Source: Myxococcota bacterium (GTDB lineage: Bacteria; Myxococcota_A; UBA9160; UBA6930). From it: a DNA stretch of 63,196 nt. This document shows, in pieces, positions 44,290-51,950 of this stretch; the stretch's first letter is position 1, and every line of letters begins with the position of its first letter. The position numbers and the translations under genes are program-made. The stretch is from contig JASJCN010000010.1 of assembly GCA_030065975.1 (NCBI GenBank), positions 1-63,196 of the forward strand, written 5' to 3'. The notes below the pieces were generated by a model, which did not search any database, had not been told where the DNA came from, and worked only from the letters and a program-made list of their open reading frames with translations.

Positions 44290-46416
44290 GTGAGTGAATC
44301 CGAACGACTCCAGCCCGGAGTGCTGGTGGCCTCGGAGGATGCCGAGCTGCGGGCGCAGATGCGTTCGGAGCTGGGAGCCCGTGGTCACGAGGTCGCCGAG
44401 GTCGCCGACGCCGAAGCCGCGCGGTCGGCCTACCAGGCCGATCGGCACGGGCTCGTGATCGTGGACGCCGACCTCCCCCATGGCGGTGCGTACGCACTCT
44501 GCCGCGATCTGCGCGAGGCGGCGGGCAAGGGCACCCAACCGCTCTTCCTGCTCCACGACGCGCGGGATCGCGAGGCGCCGTCGGCCGCCTACGAGGCGGG
44601 CGCGAGCGACGTGCTGACCAAGCCCATCGACTGGGAGCGCCTCTTCGACCGGCTGCCCTTCCTGGCGCGCCGGGTCCACGGCGTGGCCGAGCTGCGCCGC
44701 GAGCTCACCAGCCTGAAGAACGCCCAGCGCCTCGCCGGGCTCGGAAACTTCGAGCTGCACTACGCCACGCGCAGCATGCGCTGGTCGGACGAGGTCTACC
44801 GGATCCTGGGTCTCTCGCCCGAGGAGACGGCGGCGGACGCCAAGCGCTGGTGGAGCCACGTGCACCCCGCCGATCGCGACCGGGTGCAGCAGGGGGTTCG
44901 CGAGGCGCTCGAGGACGAGGGCAGCTACGTGATCGAGCATCGGGTGGTGACGCCCGACGGTCGCGTCCGCCACGTGCGCCAGCAGGCCGAGCTCGTGATC
45001 GGTGGGCGGACCGAGGATCGCTGGCTGGTGGGCACCCTGCAGGACGTCACCGAGCAGAAGCTCGCGAGCCACCAGATCTGGTACCTGGCCAACTTCGACC
45101 ACCTGACCGGGCTCGCCAATCGGCGTCAGTTCCACCACGAGTTCGAGGAGGCGATCGCCCGGGCCCGGCGCTCCGGCCGACGGGTGGGCCTGCTCTACCT
45201 CGACCTCGACGACTTCAAGCGGGTCAACGACTCGATCGGCCACTCGGCCGGGGATCGCCTGCTGCGCCACGTGGGCGACCTGCTGCGCGGCCGCGTGCGC
45301 GCCTCGGACCTGGTGGCGCGCCCGGTCGAGGACGAGGCCCCGCTCACCATCTCGCGCCTCGGCGGCGACGAGTTCACCGTGCTGCTCACCGACATGGAGT
45401 CCCAGCACGAGCCCGCCGAGGTGGCCGAGCGCATCCTGGGCGCGCTCCAGAGCCCGATCCCGATCGAGGGCCAGGACGTCGCCGCCCTCGGCAGCATCGG
45501 CATCGCCGTCTTCCCGGACGACGGCAACGACGTCGAGACGCTGATGAAGTCGGCCGACACCGCGATGTACCACGCCAAGGAGAAGGGCCGGAACCGCTTC
45601 GAGTTCTTCCGCCCCTCCATGACCGAGGCGCTGGTGCGACGCCTCGAGCTCGAGCGACGCCTGCGGACCGCCATCGAGAGCGGCGGCATGAGCGTGCACT
45701 TCCAGGCGAAGATCGACCTGCGCACCCAGCGGGTGTGCGGCGCCGAGGCGCTCCTGCGCTGGCAGGACGAGAACCTCGGAGTCGTCTCGCCCGGCGAGAT
45801 CATTCCGGTTGCCGAGGAGACGGGCCTGATCGTCGCCCTCGGCCAGCGCGTGCTCGAGGAGGCCACGTCGGCCGCGGCGCGCTGGGCCCAGGAGGGCCAC
45901 GTGGGAATCCCCGTGGCCGTGAACTTCTCGCCCCTGCAGCTGTGTCGCGAGGATGCCGGAGAGGGCGTGACGGCCGCCCTGCAGACCACCGGGCTCGCGC
46001 CCTCGAGCCTCGAGATCGAGATCACCGAGAGCGTGCTGATGCAGGACGACGACCGCGTGGCCACGATGCTCCGGGACCTTCGGGCGATGGGCATCCGCGT
46101 GGCCCTCGACGACTTCGGCACCGGCTACTCCTCGCTCAGCTATCTCACGCGCTTCCCCCTCGACGTGCTCAAGCTCGACCGCTGCTTCACCCGGGACGTC
46201 GACACGGATCCCGCCGGCGAGGGCGTGGTGCGCGCCGTCGTCGGCATCGCCCACAGCCTCGGGCTCTCGGTCGTCGCCGAGGGCATCGACTCCGAGGATC
46301 AGGCGCGGGTGCTGCGCCGTCTCGGCTGCGAGGAGGGCCAGGGCTTCCACTTCAGCCCGGCCCTTCCCTACGACGAGTTCCTGGCCTTCCTGCAGTCGCG
46401 GGAGTCCCTGGAGTAG
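44290..46416 (+). CDS. Receiver-PAS-GGDEF-EAL cyclic-di-GMP protein
   Basis: This is a 708-residue protein. Residues 8-125 form a response-regulator receiver (phospho-acceptor D in V-I-V-D-A-D, lysine in L-T-K-P-I-D). Residues about 135-255 form a PAS domain with PAC tail. The diguanylate cyclase domain has G-G-D-E-F at 358-362. The EAL domain (about 450-700) has A-E-A-L-L-R-W, V-N-F-S-P-L-Q, E-I-T-E-S, D-D-F-G-T-G-Y-S and A-E-G-I-D. Both active sites look intact, so the protein could make or break c-di-GMP depending on its inputs. No cognate histidine kinase is adjacent. Confidence 0.94.
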   Translation: MSESERLQPGVLVASEDAELRAQMRSELGARGHEVAEVADAEAARSAYQADRHGLVIVDADLPHGGAYALCRDLREAAGKGTQPLFLLHDARDREAPSAAYEAGASDVLTKPIDWERLFDRLPFLARRVHGVAELRRELTSLKNAQRLAGLGNFELHYATRSMRWSDEVYRILGLSPEETAADAKRWWSHVHPADRDRVQQGVREALEDEGSYVIEHRVVTPDGRVRHVRQQAELVIGGRTEDRWLVGTLQDVTEQKLASHQIWYLANFDHLTGLANRRQFHHEFEEAIARARRSGRRVGLLYLDLDDFKRVNDSIGHSAGDRLLRHVGDLLRGRVRASDLVARPVEDEAPLTISRLGGDEFTVLLTDMESQHEPAEVAERILGALQSPIPIEGQDVAALGSIGIAVFPDDGNDVETLMKSADTAMYHAKEKGRNRFEFFRPSMTEALVRRLELERRLRTAIESGGMSVHFQAKIDLRTQRVCGAEALLRWQDENLGVVSPGEIIPVAEETGLIVALGQRVLEEATSAAARWAQEGHVGIPVAVNFSPLQLCREDAGEGVTAALQTTGLAPSSLEIEITESVLMQDDDRVATMLRDLRAMGIRVALDDFGTGYSSLSYLTRFPLDVLKLDRCFTRDVDTDPAGEGVVRAVVGIAHSLGLSVVAEGIDSEDQARVLRRLGCEEGQGFHFSPALPYDEFLAFLQSRESLE

Positions 46417-46476
46417 GACCGGCGGCTCTGCGCGCCTTCATGGTCGCGACGGAGGGCCTCTGCTAACCCCGCCCCC

Positions 46477-47592
46477 ATGCCGCAGGGGATGCAGGAGGCG
46501 CAGGGGACGCAGGAGAGCCTGTCGGAGAGCGTCGGGCGCGTGGCCCAGGGCTTCGAGTTCTCGGACTTCCGGGCCCGGGTGACGCTCGACGACGTGCCCG
46601 AGGTGCCGGGCATGATCGCCCAGCCGACCCAGGCCTACTACAAGTGGCTCACCTCCGAGTCGCTTGCGGGCCGCGGTGCCGTGGTGGAGATCGGGACCTT
46701 CCTCGGGCGCTCGACGGTCCACCTCGCAGCCGGGCTGCGCCTGCGTCGGGACGAGCCCGTCCTGCACTGCTTCGATCGCTTCGTGTGGCGACCCGAGCAC
46801 GCCGACACGGTGGCGCTCCCTCTCCAGGCCGGGGAGAGCTTCGAGGCGATCTTCCTCGACAACGTCCGCGCCGTGTACCCCAACGTTCGCACCCACGCCG
46901 GCGAGATCCGCGACATCGCCTGGTCCGGCGAACCGATCGAGCTGCTCGTCCTCGATGCGCCCAAGCAGCTGCCGGATCTCTCGACGGTTCTCTCGGTGTT
47001 CGGGCCGTCGCTGCTCGAGGGCGGCCGCATCGTGCTCGAGGACTTCCTCTACTTCCCCGCCTATCCGATCGCGTGCGTCCTCTCGCGGCTCGGCGACGTG
47101 CTCGCCTACGAGCACGTGGTCGATCGCAGCCACACCGTGGCGCTTCGGGTGGAGGCGCCGCTCGCGTGCGGTGACGCCCAGCCCCTCGACTGGGATCCGT
47201 CGCGCTGGAGCCCGGCGGAGGTGCGCGCGCGCTGGGACGCGATCCTCGAGCCGCTGCCGGAGCCGGCGCGGCGGCGCCTCGCGCCCGGACGCTGGCTCCA
47301 CCTGCACGATCTCGGTGCCGTCGACGAGGCCTGCGCCGGCGTGCGCGGCCTCGACCTGAATCGCGACGAGCAGGCGCTCTGGGAACGACTGGCCCAGACC
47401 CACCTGCACGATCGCTATGCGCCGCTCTTCGCCGCGCTCGGTCTGCGCCGGCGCTTCGACCCGCGCCGCCCGAAGGACCGCACCCGCGCGCGCCGGGAGC
47501 TTCGCCGCGCCTGGCGGCGCGCCTACCTCGGGAGCCGCCGCTTCGGCCGCCGCATGCTGGATGCGATCCAGCCCGGGAGCCAGGGCAGCTAG
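46477..47592 (+). CDS. Class I SAM-dependent methyltransferase-like protein
   Basis: This is a 371-residue protein. The SAM-binding loop is V-V-E-I-G-T-F-L-G-R-S-T (about residues 70-81), followed by C-F-D-R-F after strand 2 and L-L-V-L-D-A-P at strand 4, as in Methyltransf_24/macrocin-O-methyltransferase-like proteins. The C-terminal 150 residues are helical and arginine-rich with no known domain. The target molecule is unknown. Its 3' end overlaps the convergent vWA copy 2 gene by 4 nt. Confidence 0.8.
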   Translation: MPQGMQEAQGTQESLSESVGRVAQGFEFSDFRARVTLDDVPEVPGMIAQPTQAYYKWLTSESLAGRGAVVEIGTFLGRSTVHLAAGLRLRRDEPVLHCFDRFVWRPEHADTVALPLQAGESFEAIFLDNVRAVYPNVRTHAGEIRDIAWSGEPIELLVLDAPKQLPDLSTVLSVFGPSLLEGGRIVLEDFLYFPAYPIACVLSRLGDVLAYEHVVDRSHTVALRVEAPLACGDAQPLDWDPSRWSPAEVRARWDAILEPLPEPARRRLAPGRWLHLHDLGAVDEACAGVRGLDLNRDEQALWERLAQTHLHDRYAPLFAALGLRRRFDPRRPKDRTRARRELRRAWRRAYLGSRRFGRRMLDAIQPGSQGS

Positions 47593-48908
47593 GAGCCGGA
47601 GCCCCCCTGCGGCGGGTCCTCGACCCGGAGCTCCAGATCCTTCTCCTGCTGCGCGCGACGGGCCTCGACGTCGGCCCAGGCCTCGAGCTCCGCGGTGCGC
47701 TGGCGGAGCGCCTCGAGCAGCGCCGCCTCCCCCTCGCCGGGCGGATCGCCCGCCGAGCCGACGGAGGGGCTCGAGCCTTCCTTCGAGTCCCTCTTCACGC
47801 CCGGCTGGTAGGAGATCTCCCGCTCGATCCGATGGGATCCGCCGTCCGCGTCGCGCGCCTCGAAGACGAGGCGGTTCCGGCCGGGAGCCAGGGAGACGAA
47901 GCCGTCGAAGGAGCCGTCCGGGAACGCGCGCAGGGCCCGCGCCTCTTCGCCCGTGGTCTGGTTGGAGACCGCGAGGTCGGCGAGTCCGACCAGGTCGAGA
48001 TGGCGGAGGCGCGAGACCACCCGTGCCGGGCTCTTGACCGATTCGACCCGGCCCGCGGTCCAGGTCGTCATGTTCTCCATCACCGCGATGCCGGCCTCGG
48101 CCTCGGGACCGATGGCGAAGGCGAAGAGCCGGATTCCGTCGTAGCCGGCGTCGATGGCGGCGCGCACGGCATAGCGCTCGGCGCGGTCGCCGTGGACGGG
48201 GCGCGTGGGCGCACCGTCGGTCAGGAACACGATGGAGCGCAGGCGATCGGCGGGCGCGCCGTCGGCTGCCACCAGCATGTCGTGTGCGCGGGAGACGGCC
48301 GCGCCGAAGTGCGTTCCCACCTGGCTCGAGTGGAAGTCGTAGAGGATGGTGTCGAGGGCGCGGTCGAGCTCCTCGCGGGAGCTTCCGATGGGCGCCAGCT
48401 CCCGCGCGTCGTCGGCGAATGTCACGATCCCGACCCGGAAGCGGCCCGGGTCGAGCCGGGCTACCAGGGCGCGCGCCGCCTCGATCTCGGCGGCCAGGAC
48501 CGTGTCGTCGAAGTCGTGGCGGCGCAGCTTGCGCAGCACCCGGGACGACACGCCTTCGGCCTCGAGCTCGAGGATCAGGGTCGGCCGGGTGCGCGCCCCG
48601 GCGCCGTCCCCGTCGAGATCGATGCCCGAGTCCTCGAGGGTGCTCCCGGACACGTCGAGCACGATCACCAGGTCGTGGCCGGCACCTCGGCGTCGCCCCC
48701 CGTGTCCCAGCACCTCGTAGAGCGGGGAGTCGACGGGCGCCGCGCCGGGCTTCGGGGCGTCCACCTCGAGCCAGGGCACCTCTTCGCCCGGGGCCGGAGA
48801 GGGGACCGGGGGTTCCGGAAGCTCCGAGGCCCACGGGCCGATCGCCCCGAGGAGCAGGACCAGGCCGAGCAGCCCGAGGGGCGCGGCGATCGAGGCGGGG
48901 CGCGTCAC
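47589..48908 (-). CDS. Membrane-anchored von Willebrand factor A domain protein (copy 2)
   Basis: The protein has 439 residues from GTG 48908, which gives a hydrophobic N-terminal segment (A-P-L-G-L-L-G-L-V-L-L-L). The vWA domain starts at H-D-L-V-I-V-L-D-V-S-G-S (MIDAS) and again carries an insertion with D-L-D-G-D-G. Later motifs T-F-A-D and T-D-G-A-P, the F-P-D-G-S-F-D-G beta domain and a C-terminal coiled coil all align with copy 1 at 40835. Copy 2 has an extra proline-rich neck (about 30-65). The two arose by duplication and now flank five unrelated genes. Confidence 0.88.
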   Translation of the reverse strand: MTRPASIAAPLGLLGLVLLLGAIGPWASELPEPPVPSPAPGEEVPWLEVDAPKPGAAPVDSPLYEVLGHGGRRRGAGHDLVIVLDVSGSTLEDSGIDLDGDGAGARTRPTLILELEAEGVSSRVLRKLRRHDFDDTVLAAEIEAARALVARLDPGRFRVGIVTFADDARELAPIGSSREELDRALDTILYDFHSSQVGTHFGAAVSRAHDMLVAADGAPADRLRSIVFLTDGAPTRPVHGDRAERYAVRAAIDAGYDGIRLFAFAIGPEAEAGIAVMENMTTWTAGRVESVKSPARVVSRLRHLDLVGLADLAVSNQTTGEEARALRAFPDGSFDGFVSLAPGRNRLVFEARDADGGSHRIEREISYQPGVKRDSKEGSSPSVGSAGDPPGEGEAALLEALRQRTAELEAWADVEARRAQQEKDLELRVEDPPQGGSGS

Positions 48909-49022
48909 GACGGGGCAGTATCGCGATCGCACCCCACCGGCGCCCGTTGCACGCCCCACTCCGTCCCGCGCACTTCGTCCCCGCGGGTTGGGTAGACTCG
49001 CGCCTCATCCAATGGAGCCCGC

Positions 49023-49814
49023 GTGAGGCGCGACTTCCCTTCGTCTGGTGCACCCCTGGGTCGGACCTCTGCGCGGGTCCCGCGCCGGGTGTGGGTGCGT
49101 CTGCTGGGGACGCTGTGCCTGGCCGGGGCCCTGGCCCACGGCTCTCCGAGCGGGGCAGAGACCCGAGACGCCGAGAGCGTGGGCACCGGTGAGCTGCGCG
49201 GCAGCGTGCGCATCCTGAAGAAGCGCCTCTTCGGCGGCGTGCGCCCGGCACGCACGCACGGCGACGTGTTGCTCAGCGTGCGCGGGTTCGGCGCGGCGCC
49301 ACCCGAGGCGCTCGCCGAGCTGCGCCAGCGGAACAAGCGCTTCGAGCCCCGCGTCCTTCCGGTGGTGGTGGGGCAGCGCGTGCGCTTTCCCAACGACGAC
49401 GACATCTACCACAACGTGTTCTCGGTCTCGCCCCACGCGCGCTTCGATCTCGGCCACTACAAGGGGAGCGACCCACCTGGAGAGGTCGCGTTCGACGCGC
49501 CCGGCATCGTTCCGATCTACTGCAACATCCACCCCGAGATGCTCGCCTACGTGGTCGTGCTCGAGAACGCGGCCTTCACCTTCAGCGACGGCGAGGGCGG
49601 CTTCCGACTCGAGGGCCTGCCCGCGGGCTCGTTGCAGCTGGACGCCTGGATTCCCGGCGCCGAGATGGTGAGCCTCCCCATCGAGATCATCGAAGGCGCC
49701 GTGACCGAGGTCGAGCTCGAGGTGGAGCAGGTGCAGAAGATCCCGGCCCACCGCCGCAAGGACGGCAGCCACTACCCGCCGCCCGACGACGATTTCTACG
49801 ACGAGGAAGGCTAG
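49023..49814 (+). CDS. Exported cupredoxin-like protein
   Basis: This is a 263-residue protein from GTG with a twin-basic-rich N-terminus and a hydrophobic segment (L-L-G-T-L-C-L-A-G-A-L-A). The central domain (about 60-180) has a type-1 copper ligand set: H130 in Y-H-N-V-F-S-V-S, and C167, H170 and M173 in Y-C-N-I-H-P-E-M. A carboxypeptidase-regulatory-like beta domain follows (G-F-R-L-E-G-L-P-A-G-S-L). The C-terminus is acidic. It is probably a periplasmic electron carrier or copper sensor. The cyclase ATG follows its stop with no gap. Confidence 0.88.
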   Translation: MRRDFPSSGAPLGRTSARVPRRVWVRLLGTLCLAGALAHGSPSGAETRDAESVGTGELRGSVRILKKRLFGGVRPARTHGDVLLSVRGFGAAPPEALAELRQRNKRFEPRVLPVVVGQRVRFPNDDDIYHNVFSVSPHARFDLGHYKGSDPPGEVAFDAPGIVPIYCNIHPEMLAYVVVLENAAFTFSDGEGGFRLEGLPAGSLQLDAWIPGAEMVSLPIEIIEGAVTEVELEVEQVQKIPAHRRKDGSHYPPPDDDFYDEEG

Positions 49815-51824
49815 ATGGCCGTGCGCCCGCGCTCGTTCCGCACGCGGCTGAGCCTGGTGATGCTCGCGCTGCTCTTCGTGGCGCTGGGGCTCGTGATGGG
49901 GCTCGTGCAGGACGTGACCGCACGGCGTGTGGAGAGCGAGTTCGCCGCGCGCTTCGACCGGGCGGTGGCGGCGCTGCGCCAGGTCCAGGCGCTGACCGGC
50001 GAGCTGGTGGAGCGCGAGCTGGTCTCCCTGTGCTCGGGCAACCCGCGCTTCCGCACGGTGCTCGCGACGGCGTCGCTCCCGGGGACCAACCATCCCGAAG
50101 CGCTCGAGGAAGCGAACCTGTGGGTCCGCTCGCTGCTTCCCACCCTTCCCCTGGCGGCCGAGAGCGACGTCTTCATCGTCTCCGACGCGGCCGGCGAGCT
50201 GGTCTTCACGAAGACCGACGCCCGGCGCGTCGGCGACGACCTGACCGCCCTCCCGGTGCTGCGCGAGGCCGCCGAGCGGGGCCGCGCCTCGGGCGTCTGG
50301 GTGGCGGGGACGCCGCTTCCGGCCGGCCTCTCCTCCGCGCTCTTCCCCGATGCCGTGGGCGTGGTGCAGGTCTGGGTCGAGGCGGTCGCCTACGACGGCG
50401 AGATCCAGGGCTTCGTGATCGCGGGCGAACGGCTGGACGACGCGCTGCTCGGGCGACTGCGAGAGCTCTCGGGCCTGGATCTCGCCCTGGTCGGGGGCGG
50501 GCGGCTGCACGCTTCGACGCTGGTGGTGCGGGTGCAGGACGACCTGCGGGCGCGTGCGGCCGGCACCCCCGCTGAGCGGGGCGCGGATCGTCGGGAGTGG
50601 CTCGGCGGACAGCGCTTCGTCGTGCAGTCGGCCGAGGCCGTGCCCGGAGCCGGCGAAGAGGCGGTGGCCCTGCTGGTGCTGCAGAACCTGGACGCGGAGC
50701 TCGCCTTCCTCGGCTCGTTGCGTCGCACGGCTCTCGCTCTGGGCCTGGGCGTCGGTCTGGTCGCACTGCTGGTGGCCCTGGGCGTCGCGGGCGGCGTGAC
50801 GCGTCCCGTCTCGGAGCTGGCTTCCGCTGCGCGCCGGCTGGGAGCCGGCGAGCTCTCGGCCCGCGTCCGGGTCACGACGGGCGACGAGCTCGAAGACCTG
50901 GGCGACGCCTTCAACGAGATGGCCGAGGGCCTCGAGGAGCGTGAGCGGATCCGCCGCACCTTCGAGCGCTACGTCACGCCCGGCGTCGCGCGCCAGGTGC
51001 TCGAGCGGGAGGAGAGCGGCGGGCCGGCCGCCGACCGGCGCGACATCACCGTCGTGTTCTTCGACCTGGCCGGGTACACCAGCATGGCCGAGCGGCTCGA
51101 GCCCGAGCAGACCCTCGACCGCCTGAACCAGTACTTCGAGATCGTGCACGAGGCGGTCGCAGCCGAGCAGGGGACCGTCAACCAGTTCTTCGGAGACGGG
51201 GTGCTGGCCTTCTGGGGAGCCCCCGAGGCCATGCCCGACCACGCGCTGCGCGCCTGTCGGGCCGCCTCCTCGGCGCTCGAGAGCCTGGCCGCGCGCTCGC
51301 CCGAGTGGGAGCGTCAGGGGCTGCCGCCGATCCGCTGTCGTATCGGCATCCACACCGGAGAGTGTCTGGTGGGCGAGCTCGGCGCGGCGGAGCGCCGCGC
51401 CTACGGGGCCGTCGGTGACGCCATGAATCTCGCCAGCCGGCTCGAGGGGGCGAACAAGATCTACGGGACGTGCATCCTGGCTTCGGAGACCACGGTGCAG
51501 GCGGCCGGCCCGGAGCTCTTCGTCCGAGAGCTCGACTGGCTGCGCGTCGTGGGGCGGCGCGGCCGGGTGACGCTCTACGAGGTGCTGCCCGCCCTCGACG
51601 GCGCCTCTGCCTCGCGTCGCAAGCAGGTCCACATCCTCTACGAGCGCGGGCTCTCCGCCTGGCGGGCCCGTGACTTCGCCACCGCCCGCGAGGCCTTCCA
51701 GCAGGCCGTGGCCCTCGATCCCGAGGACGGCCCCTCGCGGACCTTCCTGCGCCGCTTCGACGATCTGCCCGAGAACCGGCTGCCCGAGGACTGGTCGCCC
51801 GTGCACGAGGCCGCCGAGAAATAG
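49815..51824 (+). CDS. Membrane adenylate/guanylate cyclase with HAMP and sensor domain
   Basis: This is a 669-residue protein. A TM helix lies at 13-30, then a periplasmic sensor of about 270 residues with a dCache/sCache-like look (D-V-F-I-V-S-D-A-A-G-E-L-V). A second TM helix (about 305-330), a HAMP domain (to about 380) and a class III cyclase domain (about 400-590) follow. Metal-binding Asp residues lie in V-F-F-D-L-A-G-Y-T and F-F-G-D-G-V-L-A-F-W-G, and the transition-state pair is in N-L-A-S-R-L-E. A TPR-like tail ends the protein. Its ligand could relate to the cupredoxin encoded directly upstream. The stop codon is part of a 19-nt tandem repeat. Confidence 0.93.
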   Translation: MAVRPRSFRTRLSLVMLALLFVALGLVMGLVQDVTARRVESEFAARFDRAVAALRQVQALTGELVERELVSLCSGNPRFRTVLATASLPGTNHPEALEEANLWVRSLLPTLPLAAESDVFIVSDAAGELVFTKTDARRVGDDLTALPVLREAAERGRASGVWVAGTPLPAGLSSALFPDAVGVVQVWVEAVAYDGEIQGFVIAGERLDDALLGRLRELSGLDLALVGGGRLHASTLVVRVQDDLRARAAGTPAERGADRREWLGGQRFVVQSAEAVPGAGEEAVALLVLQNLDAELAFLGSLRRTALALGLGVGLVALLVALGVAGGVTRPVSELASAARRLGAGELSARVRVTTGDELEDLGDAFNEMAEGLEERERIRRTFERYVTPGVARQVLEREESGGPAADRRDITVVFFDLAGYTSMAERLEPEQTLDRLNQYFEIVHEAVAAEQGTVNQFFGDGVLAFWGAPEAMPDHALRACRAASSALESLAARSPEWERQGLPPIRCRIGIHTGECLVGELGAAERRAYGAVGDAMNLASRLEGANKIYGTCILASETTVQAAGPELFVRELDWLRVVGRRGRVTLYEVLPALDGASASRRKQVHILYERGLSAWRARDFATAREAFQQAVALDPEDGPSRTFLRRFDDLPENRLPEDWSPVHEAAEK

Positions 51825-51919
51825 GCAGGCCGCCGAGAAATAGGCAGGCTGCCGAGAAATAGGCAGGCCGCCGAAGAACAGGCAGGCTGCCGAGGAGTAG
51901 GCGGGCCGCCGGGAAGTAG
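51806..51919 (+). repeat. 19-nt tandem repeat duplicating a stop codon, six copies
   Basis: Six consecutive 19-nt units (type GCAGGCCGCCGAGAAATAG) begin inside the last codons of the cyclase gene and run to 51919, just before the selenoprotein start at 51951. The first unit contains the real stop TAG, and four later units repeat a TAG at the same place; one has CAG. 19 is not a multiple of three, so the copies are in different frames. Confidence 0.92.
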
Positions 51920-51950
51920 GCGTCGGCGCGGGCACGGCTATTCTAGAGCG

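Noticed and set aside
51806-51919. CRISPR array
   Set aside because: The 19-nt units are contiguous with no unique spacers.
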